From NCBI RefSeq assembly GCF_017051705.1, contig NZ_JAFIDJ010000002.1, forward strand, positions 124,001-188,000: a DNA stretch of 64,000 nucleotides. The letters are read 5' to 3'. How positions within the stretch are numbered: position 1 is the first letter of the stretch; each line of letters opens with the position of its first letter. A program made the translations under genes and the position numbers. This DNA comes from Algoriphagus lutimaris. GTDB taxonomy: Bacteria; Bacteroidota; Bacteroidia; Cytophagales; Cyclobacteriaceae. Positions 37,232 to 46,807 of the stretch are shown one piece after another. The notes under the pieces are model-generated. The model was not told the origin of the DNA. It made no database searches and worked only from the letters and a program-made list of their open reading frames with translations.

Positions 37232-40200
37232 TTAGAATGCAAGAGTTACAGTTCCACCAAATCTTCTGGAGCTAGGACCAGTCACAAAGTCGAAACCTAG
37301 ACCGTTACCAACACCAGTACCCAACACGTCCACATCGTAGTTCATGTTTGGAGGGAAGTTCAATGCTCTGAACCACAAGTTGCTACCACTAACTGCGATA
37401 GAAGCTCTCTTGAAAGGAGTTTTCGCCATCAAGCTTGTAGGCAATTCATACCCCAAAGAAAGTTCACGTAGACGAATCATAGAACCATCAAATACGTTTG
37501 CTTCATCTGCTCCTAGGTGATAACCACCGAAGAAATAATCAGAAGCGGAGATTTGAATATCGTTAGGAGTTCCATCCTCTTTCACACCTGGCATGATGAA
37601 TGTCATCTCTCTATCTACCACTGGGTCTTTGGTTACACCTCTAGCCAATGTAGCAGTTACTGTATTAGAGAATACTGCTCCCTTATGTCTGTATTCCAAC
37701 ATTGCATTCAAAGTAAATCCTTTGAAAGTAAATGTGTTAATCCAAGAACCATTCCATCTTGGGTTTGGATCACCTAAGATTTGAAGGTCTGGATCTTGCT
37801 TTTGAAGACCGTTAGACAAGATGATTGGCAAACCAGTTTGCTCATCTCTTTCAAATCCAGAACCTTTAATAATGTTGAAAGGCTCTCCTGGAATAGCAAA
37901 GTTACCTAAGGTAGTAAAACCAGCTACTACGATTTCTTCCAATCCCTCACCCAATTCCACGGTTACTGATCTGTAAAGACCGAAGTTGACAGTAGAATTC
38001 CAAGTAAAGCCTGAAGCTGTAGATACCGGAGTAACTGTAGCTTGGAATTCAACCCCTCTAGTTCTAATCTTACCAATGTTGATATCAGTAGAAGTAAAAC
38101 CAGTTGCTGGATCAATTGGAGCAGAAGTAATCAAGTCTCTTGTATTCTTCTCATACAATGAAAGGTCAAATCTCAATTTGTTGTTAAACATTACTGCTTC
38201 CACACCAAATTCCAATTCTTGCTGAAGCTCTGGCTTCAAGTTAGGGTTACCCAATCTATTACTTACAGAGTGAGTTTGAGTCAGTTGACCACCTCTTAGG
38301 AATGCCTGAGGATCTTGTACCAAAATATTTCTTGTTCTGTATGGACTTGGGAAACCAGCAGATGTACCATATCCTAATCTCAATTTCAAGTCATTCAAGG
38401 TAGAAGAGTTCCAGTCAAATGCAGTAGTTGGAATGAAGGAAACGGAAGCTCCTGGATACAAGATTCTTCTATTTTCTTTCTCTACAGTAGATGTCCAGTC
38501 ATTTCTAGCAGAAAGATTGAAATACAAATAATTTGCATAATCAAATGTCAAGTTGGCATAAACCCCCATTCTTCTTTCTTCTTGGTTGTAGTTCAAGCCT
38601 CCAGAAGATTGACTTGTGAAGTTAGAGTGATTAAATAACCCGAAAGCCAATTGATTTTGGGATTCAATACCGGTTCTGTTGAATACGTCATATCTTGAGT
38701 TCCCACCCAATAATGCACTCATACCGAACTTATCTGAAAAATCTTTCTTCCAGTTTAAGATCAAATCCTGGTTCCAGATCGTATTTACAATATTTGCAGT
38801 TTCATAAAGACCAGACTGAATTGCCGCACTACCCGATCCAGCACCTCTGTTATATTTTTTCTCTTGCGTTTCAGAGTAAGTATCCAAACCGATTCTATAG
38901 GTAATAGAGAAATCATCAGTCAAATCATAAATTAAAGAGGTAGAGTTGAAGAAACGCTTCACGTCAGAAGTATTTTGATAATACTTCACTAACCACAATG
39001 GGTTCACGATATCATTACCTCCTCTATAGTATACAGATCCTCTAGTGATTGGATTTTCAAAAGGAAGTCCACCTAAATCAACTGATCTTGGAGTGTACAA
39101 CACGTGCGAAAACGCAGATGGAACACCTCCGGATGGTCCTGAACCAAACGCAGCGTTTACTGGAGGAGACTGCAAGTCAGTGATCGCAAACGTAAAGGAA
39201 GACTTCACAGATAATTTATCAGAAATCGCTGAATTCACACCCAATCCGAAGTTGTACTTTTTCAATTCGTTACCTGGAGTAAATCCTTCCTCATCGGTGT
39301 AACCGAAACTTGCACTGTAACCAGTTCTGTCTGATCCACCCGCAATTTGAACGGAAGTATTACTGATCAAACCAGTTCTAAAGAACACTTCAGATGGATC
39401 AGCATATGCTTTGTAATCATACTTGATAGGTGTACCACCTACGATTCCACCTTCCCAAAACTCTGGGAATGCTTCTCTTACAGACGCTACAGAAGAAGAA
39501 GCGTAAGGGTGATTTACTTGTCTACCTTCATCCAATCTAGGACCGAAGTTAGAGAAGAAGAATCCTGGAGCTTGCTGGAAACCGTTACCGTAAGTAGTTC
39601 CATAAGTTGGCAATGATGCCGCTGTATTAGAGAATACAGACTGGTTAATGGTTACTTCAGCAGCTTTTCTTTTAGATGCACCAGACTTGGTAGTAATCAA
39701 AATTACACCATTTCTACCTTGGTCACCATAAAGTACAGTTGCAGAAAGACCTTTCAATACAGACATACTCTCAATGTTGTTTGGATCGATATCCAAGAAA
39801 CGAGAAGAGGTAGTAGCACCACCTCGGGTAAATCCGTCGGTTGCGTTAGTGCTTGTGTTGAAAGGCACACCATCTACAACGAATAAAGGCTGGTTAGAAC
39901 CAGTAGCAGAAGAGTAACCTCTGATTACCATGTTCGTACCAGAACCAGACATACCGTTAGTAGAGGTAATGTTTACACCCGGAACTTTACCTTGCAAAAC
40001 GCGGGCAACGTCTTGCTCAGGACGATTTTCAAGTTGCTCGTCACCTACTGTGGTAACTGCATAACCTAAGGCTTTTTTCTCCCTTTCGATACCGATCGCA
40101 GTTACTACCACTTCGGATAGTTGAGCAGCGTCAGTTGTCAGGGTGACATTAATAATGGTTCTATTACCAATCGTCTCTTCAGCAGTCTCAAGACCGACAA

Positions 40201-40429
40201 AAGAGAAAATCAATACGTCAGAACCCGCAGGAACGTTAATGGAATAATTACCATCCAAATCGGTGGTAGTACCCACTGTCGTACCTTTCACGAGGACGGT
40301 TGCACCCGGCAAACCTAGTCCGTCTTCCTCGGAAATTACCGTACCGGTAATTACCCGTTGTTGCGCCGACACCTCATAACTGAGGGCCATGGTGAAAAGC
40401 GCAACAACAAAGAGTAAAGCTTTTCTCAT
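37232..40429 (-). CDS. SusC/RagA family TonB-linked outer-membrane transporter
   Basis: 1065 residues: Sec signal (cut near VSAQ), carboxypeptidase-regulatory-like domain (about 25-105), TonB box region and plug (about 115-245) with the SusC signatures LQGKVPGVNI and VDGVPF, then a large beta-barrel ending in GTVTLAF with a terminal Phe. The usual motif around NGVILITTKSG is kept, but the preceding residues are GDQGR instead of the common GSRAA. With the SusD partner 19 bp downstream it forms an uptake complex. No sigma/anti-sigma pair or hybrid two-component gene is next to it. Confidence 0.95.
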   Translation of the reverse strand: MRKALLFVVALFTMALSYEVSAQQRVITGTVISEEDGLGLPGATVLVKGTTVGTTTDLDGNYSINVPAGSDVLIFSFVGLETAEETIGNRTIINVTLTTDAAQLSEVVVTAIGIEREKKALGYAVTTVGDEQLENRPEQDVARVLQGKVPGVNITSTNGMSGSGTNMVIRGYSSATGSNQPLFVVDGVPFNTSTNATDGFTRGGATTSSRFLDIDPNNIESMSVLKGLSATVLYGDQGRNGVILITTKSGASKRKAAEVTINQSVFSNTAASLPTYGTTYGNGFQQAPGFFFSNFGPRLDEGRQVNHPYASSSVASVREAFPEFWEGGIVGGTPIKYDYKAYADPSEVFFRTGLISNTSVQIAGGSDRTGYSASFGYTDEEGFTPGNELKKYNFGLGVNSAISDKLSVKSSFTFAITDLQSPPVNAAFGSGPSGGVPSAFSHVLYTPRSVDLGGLPFENPITRGSVYYRGGNDIVNPLWLVKYYQNTSDVKRFFNSTSLIYDLTDDFSITYRIGLDTYSETQEKKYNRGAGSGSAAIQSGLYETANIVNTIWNQDLILNWKKDFSDKFGMSALLGGNSRYDVFNRTGIESQNQLAFGLFNHSNFTSQSSGGLNYNQEERRMGVYANLTFDYANYLYFNLSARNDWTSTVEKENRRILYPGASVSFIPTTAFDWNSSTLNDLKLRLGYGTSAGFPSPYRTRNILVQDPQAFLRGGQLTQTHSVSNRLGNPNLKPELQQELEFGVEAVMFNNKLRFDLSLYEKNTRDLITSAPIDPATGFTSTDINIGKIRTRGVEFQATVTPVSTASGFTWNSTVNFGLYRSVTVELGEGLEEIVVAGFTTLGNFAIPGEPFNIIKGSGFERDEQTGLPIILSNGLQKQDPDLQILGDPNPRWNGSWINTFTFKGFTLNAMLEYRHKGAVFSNTVTATLARGVTKDPVVDREMTFIMPGVKEDGTPNDIQISASDYFFGGYHLGADEANVFDGSMIRLRELSLGYELPTSLMAKTPFKRASIAVSGSNLWFRALNFPPNMNYDVDVLGTGVGNGLGFDFVTGPSSRRFGGTVTLAF

Positions 40430-41005
40430 AAGGTATTTAGTTTAGTTGATAAGCGTAAAGAAAAATTATTTGATTTTAATTTCAAAATAGTCCTAACGAA
40501 CAAAAAATACTTCCCAAAGTATAATATTAAATTACAAAATTCACATTAGAGATTTTAAAGTTACTTTAATCCATATTTTTTTATTTTAATTACAATTTTA
40601 ACGAAAAATTGTCAACTAGCGGTTGATTATTTGTTTTAGCGGCGGCAAACAGTAATAATTTGGTTTATTGTGTCATTTTAACAAATATTAACCGATTTGT
40701 AAGCAATAATTGATTTTTTCAAAACATTATTTTGAAAAATCTTAAAAATCAGGTTTCGAAAAAAAAAATAAAGATTGAAAAAAAAATTTTTCTGGAATTT
40801 CCAACCTATTTATACTTGATTTTAGGAATTTTTACAATGGCTTACAGATATTTACCAAATTTTATTCTTATTATTTTAATTTAACAAGAGATAAAAACGA
40901 TATTTCTGTTAAAACCAATCGTCTTGGGTCTAAAAAATTATTTTTCCCACTCTTTTTTTGTCAAAAATTTAAAAACAGGTTTGAAAATCGAGAGATTTCG
41001 TAAAA
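40430..41005. other. AT-rich intergenic region upstream of the SusC gene
   Basis: 576 bp without a supportable gene. It is among the most AT-rich parts of the window, with several A-runs of 8-9 bases. It should contain the SusC promoter and leader. I looked for the TTTG/TAnnTTTG pair and found only near-matches with wrong spacing (for example TATACTTTG on the minus strand at 40515-40523). No tRNA, hairpin terminator or coding frame is evident. Confidence 0.5.
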
Positions 41006-41506
41006 TTAGAAGGAATATCTTAAAGTGAAGGCTGTTTCATCCCACCAAAGGTTAGTAAAGTCTTGAAAATTGTACGATGGTTTCCAATCAAGGCTGATAA
41101 ACCAGTTGGAATGGTCAATATTGTAATCTAGCCCCACGATTAAATCCAATCCAAATGCAGCATAGTCTTCGGTTGCTTTGTAGACCCATGGCGGCTCGCT
41201 TTTCCCAACTTTCCACATACCATAATGTCCTCCAGCCCCAACATACCATTCCAACCCTTCAAACTCCCGGATATCCATATGACGCTCATACAACAAATTA
41301 CCAACCCATCCTTTCCAACGAGTATATACCATCAACTCCACAGCATCACGATCAGTCACAAATCGTTTTGCAGATCCACCTACACTCGTTCCTCCTCTAA
41401 TTCCAATTGACGTATTATATGCTTTCAATTGGGCCTTTGCAGCCGGAATACCAGTAAAAAAGGCAACAAAAAGTACTGCCGCCACAAACAAGTGTTTCAT
41501 CATCAT
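41006..41506 (-). CDS. Small outer-membrane beta-barrel protein, unknown function
   Basis: 166 residues; three Met codons in a row at the start, then a Sec signal (cut near AKAQ). The mature part has alternating amphipathic strands (SIGIRGGTS, AVELMVYTRW, WYVGAGGHYG, WFISLDWKPSY) and ends in LRYSF with a terminal Phe, typical of eight-stranded porin-like proteins. It lies 24 bp downstream of the folate cyclo-ligase gene on the same strand. Family not recognised beyond the fold. Confidence 0.7.
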   Translation of the reverse strand: MMMKHLFVAAVLFVAFFTGIPAAKAQLKAYNTSIGIRGGTSVGGSAKRFVTDRDAVELMVYTRWKGWVGNLLYERHMDIREFEGLEWYVGAGGHYGMWKVGKSEPPWVYKATEDYAAFGLDLIVGLDYNIDHSNWFISLDWKPSYNFQDFTNLWWDETAFTLRYSF

Positions 41507-41530
41507 CTTAGGTATAGAAATAATAAACTG

Positions 41531-42103
41531 CTAAAAATTAAAAACTTTTTCGCTAGTTATACAATAATCTAATGGGATATCGTGCGTTTCGGAAGGAATA
41601 TGAGCTACTGGATCAAAAAAACTCAACCCTACTTTAAGCACCTTCTCATCTAAACCAGAAAGAAAAACATCATAATACCCTTTTCCAAAACCAATCCGAT
41701 TGCCCTTTATATCAAAGGCCAAAAGTGGTATTAATACTAATTGAATCTTATTTGGACTTATGGGTTTACTGTTTTCGGGAATTGGTATCCCCCATTTATT
41801 AATAGCAAACACGGTATTGGAGTCAATCTTTACTGTATCCAATTGAAGTGTTCCTGCTTTTACCACAGAAGTATAAATAGATTTTCCTTTATCCATCAAA
41901 AAATCACGAATCAATAACGTATTGATCTCATTTTGATGGGCAATGGGTAAATAAATATGAATATGGAAGATCTCAGGATGTAAATTAAACCAAAATTGAA
42001 ACTGTCTACATATCAATTGGGAACGCCTCTGAACCTCTTCTATTGAGAGAGACTTCCTTTTATCTCTAAACAATTGCCTGATCCGTTCCTTTTCAGTACT
42101 CAT
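41531..42103 (-). CDS. 5-formyltetrahydrofolate cyclo-ligase
   Basis: 190 residues. N-terminal KERIRQLFRDKRK for nucleotide binding and the signature GFGKGYYDVFL near residue 140. It converts 5-formyl-THF to 5,10-methenyl-THF with ATP. Its start codon overlaps the stop of bshC by 4 bp (ATGA), indicating translational coupling. Confidence 0.92.
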   Translation of the reverse strand: MSTEKERIRQLFRDKRKSLSIEEVQRRSQLICRQFQFWFNLHPEIFHIHIYLPIAHQNEINTLLIRDFLMDKGKSIYTSVVKAGTLQLDTVKIDSNTVFAINKWGIPIPENSKPISPNKIQLVLIPLLAFDIKGNRIGFGKGYYDVFLSGLDEKVLKVGLSFFDPVAHIPSETHDIPLDYCITSEKVFNF

Positions 42104-43659
42104 AGATCTAAAACCATCATTCTGAAATCCAAGGGATCAAAGCAGGCTAGCAAATCGTCAATAAGTTCAGGAGAGGACAAATAAAACTGCATCATGTTTA
42201 CCACCCTTTCCTGTGGTGACCCATGTGGCTTTGTAAATGCATAAATGGCCAATGCCCGATCGAGCTGGACTTGCTGTTTCTTTTCCTCCGCCTTCCTTAG
42301 TTTACGGCTCATCTGGTCCAAAATCTTTAAAGACCTTACTTTACCTGCCGAAAAAGCTTCCTTCAAACTTCCTTCTAGCAACGCTGCTTCCTCTCCTTTC
42401 TTCTCAAACACTGAAGAAATCAAATCTTTTTCTTCCTGGAGTTCCAAGTCTATACTGGCCTCAGAACGAACAAACTCTTTTTTCCAAGAATTATAATCAT
42501 CAAAGATTTGAGTCTCATCCCATCCCAATTGAGCTATTTTCTTTCTTATAAGAGGAGTTATTAACAAGGCGAAGTTTCTTGGCAATAAGATAGGGAACGG
42601 AACCTCAAAATAATCAAACACACCTTTTAGTTGCAACCAATAGATGACTTCCGCCGGCCCGCCCAAATAGGCCAAATTGGGAAGAATTATCTCTTGATAT
42701 AGGGGCCTTAATACCACATTCGGACTAAAGCGCTCTGGATTTGTCTCAATTAACTTTTCTAGTTCAGGTTTCGAAAACTTTAGCTCGGTATTCAACACCT
42801 TAAACTCTTCTCCCGATCGCTCTATTCGCTCTCTTTTCCCTTGATGCAAATAAAAGAAGTTGATTTCTCTTGGGAAAATCTGTCCCTTATACCCTAACTC
42901 TTCCAGCTTTTTTGTGGCCTCTTCAGCTTTTTGGTTCGAATTATGAAGGAATAGATCATCCTTGATCACGTCTTTGAATTGACTTTTTAGTGCTGGACTA
43001 TTCCCATCCAGTATCACCAATCCCTGTTCTTCAAATAGATGATTTACATATTTTCTAACGGCCTCAGCGAGGGTGTTAGATGTGGAGTAGGCTTCCTTAA
43101 AAAAATCAGGAGCAAAGGAAACAGTCTTTAAAAAGGATTGAAAAGAATCGTCCAACATAAAATCCCCCACCGCCCCGGTCTGATCAGAATTCCATTGGTA
43201 TTTTTTCCCATCCAACCTGAAATAGTTGATTTCATCAAAATCATGGTCCTCACTGGCCATCCAATACACAGGAACAAACTTATTTGCCGGATACTTTGCA
43301 GCTAATTGTTTTGCCAAATTGATGGTGGATACAATTTTGTAAATGAAATACAAAGGTCCAGTAAATAAATTTAGCTGATGCCCTGTTGTGACAGTAAAGG
43401 TTTGATCAAGTGCCAGAGACTGAATATTTACCTTTACTTTCTCACTGATATTAATTCCCCCATATTGAAATAGAAGTTCATTTACCAATGTTTCCCTAGC
43501 ACTTTTAGAGAAATTCTTATTCTTGATCGCCCCAGAAAAACTTTCCAACTTCGGCTCGAGCGAATAAAAAGGTCTTAACTCCTCCTTCCCATTTAAGTAA
43601 TCCAAAAAAAAATCTGAAAATTGTCCTGTTTCTTGAAGACTTACACAATGTTTTTTCAT
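42100..43659 (-). CDS. bshC: Bacillithiol biosynthesis cysteine-adding enzyme BshC
   Basis: 519 residues. Motifs TTGHQLNLFTGPLYFIYKI and PVYWMASEDHDFDEI near residues 95-155 are strong markers of BshC, and the C-terminal coiled coil is also typical. It adds cysteine to glucosaminyl-malate, the last step of bacillithiol synthesis, so the organism probably uses bacillithiol as its main low-molecular-weight thiol. bshA and bshB are not in the window. It is upstream of and overlaps the folate cyclo-ligase gene. Confidence 0.95.
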   Translation of the reverse strand: MKKHCVSLQETGQFSDFFLDYLNGKEELRPFYSLEPKLESFSGAIKNKNFSKSARETLVNELLFQYGGINISEKVKVNIQSLALDQTFTVTTGHQLNLFTGPLYFIYKIVSTINLAKQLAAKYPANKFVPVYWMASEDHDFDEINYFRLDGKKYQWNSDQTGAVGDFMLDDSFQSFLKTVSFAPDFFKEAYSTSNTLAEAVRKYVNHLFEEQGLVILDGNSPALKSQFKDVIKDDLFLHNSNQKAEEATKKLEELGYKGQIFPREINFFYLHQGKRERIERSGEEFKVLNTELKFSKPELEKLIETNPERFSPNVVLRPLYQEIILPNLAYLGGPAEVIYWLQLKGVFDYFEVPFPILLPRNFALLITPLIRKKIAQLGWDETQIFDDYNSWKKEFVRSEASIDLELQEEKDLISSVFEKKGEEAALLEGSLKEAFSAGKVRSLKILDQMSRKLRKAEEKKQQVQLDRALAIYAFTKPHGSPQERVVNMMQFYLSSPELIDDLLACFDPLDFRMMVLDL

Positions 43660-43862
43660 GGTTGGATGGGGTGAAGTATATTTTGGGAAGCTAACTTAGT
43701 GTATTGAACCAAAGTTCGGTTTTTTTTGTAAAAAAATTTAAAAGCTTCGATTAACGGTAATTTCTTGGGATGATACATTCGAAATATTACTATCCAAACG
43801 GAGTTTTAAGCTTTCTGTTTCACCCAATTTCAGGAAAACCTTAGCTTTGCCAGCCAAATAAC

Positions 43863-45104
43863 ATGCTACCATACCATCAATTTTTCTTAAACAACGGACT
43901 TGAGGTAATTGTCCATGAAGACTCGAGCAGTAAAATGGCGGTCTTTAATTTACTTTATAAAGTCGGGTCCAGAAATGAACAGGTCGGAAAAACAGGACTT
44001 GCTCACTTTTTTGAGCATTTAATGTTTGGAAGTTCCAAAAATGTCCCTGTGTTTGACCGGGAATTAGAACGCGTAGGTGGTTCATGTAACGCATTTACCA
44101 GTCCTGACATTACCAACTATTACATCACCCTTCCTGCCAGCAATATAGAAACGGCCTTCTGGTTAGAATCTGATCGTATGCTCCAACTCACGTTAAGTGA
44201 TAAAACTATCGAGACCCAGAGAAAAGTTGTAATAGAAGAATACAAACAACGGTACTTAAACCAACCCTATGGTGACATCTGGCATCATTTAAGGGATTTA
44301 GCTTATGAAAAACACCCCTACAGATGGCCTACTATCGGGCAACACCTGACTGATATAGAAAACTATCAGCGTGAAGACGTATGGGATTTTTACCAGTCAA
44401 ATTACAGCCCAGAAAATGCGATTTTAGTCGTGGGAGGAAATGTTACCAAATCCCAAATCGAACAATTATCAAAAAAATGGTTTGGCCCTATCCAAGCAAA
44501 AAAACAAGAATTGTTAACTATAGTTCCTGAACCTAGCCAACAAGAAAAGCGCGTCAAAACAATAGAAGCTAAAGTTCCTACGGATGCACTGTATAAAGCG
44601 TACAAAATGCCAGGTAAACTGGCAGAAGGTTATGCAGCCACAGATTTGATATCGGATTTATTAGGTTTTGGCAAATCGTCCATTTTGGAGCAAAAACTAG
44701 TAAAAAAAGGAAAACTATTCGCTTCCATTGGTGCTTATGTTTTGGGTTCCGTGGACCCAGGTCTTTTGGTGTTTTCAGGAAAAATGGACTCTGGGGTTTC
44801 TTCTGAAGAAGGAGAACAAGCCTTAGAAGAAGAAATCCAGGCTTTTCTCAGCAAGGAAATCACTGAGGGATCCCTTCAAAAAATCAAAAATCAAGGCGAA
44901 GCCATGAAATCCTATGAATCTATCCAGCTGCTAAACAGGGTATTTAACCTTGCCTATTATGCATCCTTGGGTAGCCCGGAACTATATATGACTGAGTTTG
45001 AAAATAAATCAAAAATTAAGGCGGAGGAAATTTCTAAATGGGCGTCCAAACTCCTAGTGGAAGAAAATTCCAATGTCATACATTATAAATCTCTTCCTTT
45101 ATGA
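43863..45104 (+). CDS. M16 family zinc peptidase
   Basis: 413 residues, a single M16 unit pair with inverted zinc motif HFFEH (His48, Glu51, His52) and a downstream Glu in VVIEEYKQR. Full catalytic N-terminal domain and a second structural domain. No signal peptide seen. Members degrade small peptides or processed signal sequences, often with a second M16 subunit. It is the first gene of a three-gene unit with ispF and mnmD, overlapping ispF by 4 bp. Confidence 0.92.
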   Translation: MLPYHQFFLNNGLEVIVHEDSSSKMAVFNLLYKVGSRNEQVGKTGLAHFFEHLMFGSSKNVPVFDRELERVGGSCNAFTSPDITNYYITLPASNIETAFWLESDRMLQLTLSDKTIETQRKVVIEEYKQRYLNQPYGDIWHHLRDLAYEKHPYRWPTIGQHLTDIENYQREDVWDFYQSNYSPENAILVVGGNVTKSQIEQLSKKWFGPIQAKKQELLTIVPEPSQQEKRVKTIEAKVPTDALYKAYKMPGKLAEGYAATDLISDLLGFGKSSILEQKLVKKGKLFASIGAYVLGSVDPGLLVFSGKMDSGVSSEEGEQALEEEIQAFLSKEITEGSLQKIKNQGEAMKSYESIQLLNRVFNLAYYASLGSPELYMTEFENKSKIKAEEISKWASKLLVEENSNVIHYKSLPL

Positions 45105-45583
45105 ACACATTTAAAATAGGCATGGGATACGACGTGCATCAGCTGAAAGAAGGTTATGACTTTTGGCTTGGTGGCATCAAGTTAGCACATGAAAAAGGAG
45201 CTGTTGGTCACTCGGATGCAGATGTATTAATTCATGTGATATGTGATGCACTTTTAGGCGCAGCAAATCTGAGAGACATAGGCTATCATTTTTCGGATAA
45301 AGACCCCCAGTTTAAAGGAATAGACAGTAAAGTACTGTTGAAAGAAGTCATGGAAAAAATCAGGGAGGCTGGATTTGAAGTAGGAAACATAGATTCCACT
45401 ATTTGTCTTCAAGTGCCGAAAGTAAATCCCCACATTCCAACCATGAAAACATGCTTAGCTGAAGTAATGAAAATTCCTGAAAGCTCAATTTCTATCAAAG
45501 CTACCACCACCGAATGGCTTGGTTTCGTAGGCAGAGAAGAGGGAGTTTCAGCATATTGTGTGGCATTAATCTATCATGTATGA
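45101..45583 (+). CDS. ispF: 2-C-methyl-D-erythritol 2,4-cyclodiphosphate synthase
   Basis: 160 residues. Metal and substrate motifs GYDVHQL (Asp11, His13), GHSDADVLIH and the C-terminal ATTTEWLGFVGREEG are complete. It closes the cyclodiphosphate ring in the MEP isoprenoid pathway. Starts inside the end of the M16 gene (ATGA overlap) and overlaps mnmD in the same way. Confidence 0.96.
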   Translation: MNTFKIGMGYDVHQLKEGYDFWLGGIKLAHEKGAVGHSDADVLIHVICDALLGAANLRDIGYHFSDKDPQFKGIDSKVLLKEVMEKIREAGFEVGNIDSTICLQVPKVNPHIPTMKTCLAEVMKIPESSISIKATTTEWLGFVGREEGVSAYCVALIYHV

Positions 45584-46263
45584 GCAGCAAGTTAAAAATC
45601 ATCACTACCGAAGACGGTTCCCATTCATTATATAATGAAGAGCTCAAAGAAACCTATCATAGCTTTCATGGAGCCCTTAAAGAATCTGTGCATGTCTTCA
45701 TGCTATATGGGATAGACTCTTGGTTGATGGAAAACCCCAACAAAAAACCCTTACGGATTTTTGAGGTTGGTTTTGGTACAGGCCTCAATGCTTGGCTTAC
45801 CTTAATTTGGGCAGAACAAAATCAAATCCCTGTTTTATACCATACCATCGAACCATTTCCACTTTCTGAGGAAATATATTCTCAGTTGAACTACGGAGAT
45901 CTCGACGATGGCTTCTTCCATTACAAGCCATACCTACAAAAATTGCATAAAATGGAATGGGATCAAGGCGCCATAGTTTCGGAATATTTCAACATGAAAA
46001 AGGAAAAAACCAGCCTTGAACAAGTCATTTTATACCCGAGCGATGTGGTGTTTTTTGACGCCTTTGCGCCTAGCAAACAACCTGAATTATGGGAAAAACC
46101 CTTATTACAGAAGGTTTTTGATTCTATGAACCCAGGTGGAATTTTCACGACCTACTGTGCCCAAGGACAATTAAAAAGAGACTTAAAAGAAATTGGATTG
46201 GAAGTGGAAACCTTACCAGGACCTCCAGGAAAAAAAGAAATGACCCGGGGGTGGAAAAAATAA
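45580..46263 (+). CDS. mnmD: tRNA 5-methylaminomethyl-2-thiouridine methyltransferase (MnmD)
   Basis: 227 residues from the ATG at 45580, giving MSSKLKIITTEDGSHSLYNEEL; upstream codons overlap ispF in another frame. It has the SAM-binding FEVGFGTGLNAWLT and VFFDAFAPSKQPELW motifs of the DUF752 family. It lacks the C-terminal oxidase half found in fused MnmC, so it is the stand-alone methylating half that completes mnm5s2U at the tRNA wobble base. Overlaps the ispF stop. Confidence 0.88.
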   Translation: MSSKLKIITTEDGSHSLYNEELKETYHSFHGALKESVHVFMLYGIDSWLMENPNKKPLRIFEVGFGTGLNAWLTLIWAEQNQIPVLYHTIEPFPLSEEIYSQLNYGDLDDGFFHYKPYLQKLHKMEWDQGAIVSEYFNMKKEKTSLEQVILYPSDVVFFDAFAPSKQPELWEKPLLQKVFDSMNPGGIFTTYCAQGQLKRDLKEIGLEVETLPGPPGKKEMTRGWKK

Positions 46264-46503
46264 CTCCTTATTAGGAATACGCTTTGAAAGATGTGAGAGG
46301 AAACCAACCTTATTCATTTAGGAATTTCTACTTCCCTTTCAAATAATTACCCACGTTCCAGTAGCATTTTTTTTTGCAAGGGCATCAAAGCTTACTTTAC
46401 CAACTTCAAGAAACCAAAAGAAACACTCCCTCCAAGTGGGGAGTGGGCTTTAGCATCCCACCCTTCGCCCGCAGGAAGCTTGGCGATGCAGATAATCGTA
46501 TAA
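46264..46503. other. Intergenic region with a GC-rich hairpin block
   Basis: No supportable gene. 46424-46445 forms CACTCCC/GGGAGTG (7 bp, 8-nt loop). Next to it GCATC (46453-46457) can pair with GATGC (46485-46489) around a GC-rich loop. This 70-bp block is clearly richer in G+C than its AT-rich surroundings, so it could be a structured RNA or the remains of a repeat. No T-run follows the first hairpin. Confidence 0.5.
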
Positions 46504-46746
46504 GACAATGCAATCTTTCAAAAGCTACAATTGAGTGATAGAATTGACCATTCTTCTATTATTTCCGAAAATAGCCAATATAAAACCATCACACTTTCGA
46601 AGTAGCAGGATATCCAAAAATTCAAAAATGCATTGACTCAAAAAGGTTAGGAGGTGAATGTATCTAGCCTGGAAAAACGCGAATTTGAATTAGTGACTCT
46701 TATATTTTTCATCGGAACGATCACTTTTGGTTGGCTTTTTGTCTGA
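46504..46746 (+). pseudogene. Probable decayed gene fragment
   Basis: Three consecutive frames join into one protein-like string if two frameshifts and one stop are ignored: DNAIFQKLQLSDRIDHSS..., then FEVAGYPKIQK, then ALTQKG, a TAG codon, and EVNVSSLEKREFELV... ending in a hydrophobic membrane-like segment TLIFFIGTITFGWLFV. The frame changes fall near 46600 and 46630. The family is not recognised. The alternative is chance coding potential in a non-coding spacer; GYPKIQKALTQKG looks like a real helical segment. Confidence 0.4.
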
Positions 46747-46807
46747 GATAAGACATCTTCTGGTAGTCCAACACAATTATCTTCCATTCAAATTTCACAG
46801 AAAAAAA

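Noticed and set aside
40515-40540. Promoter-like TATACTTTG with TTTTG upstream of the SusC gene
   Set aside because: Spacing is too short and the -7 element has three bases instead of two between TA and TTTG.
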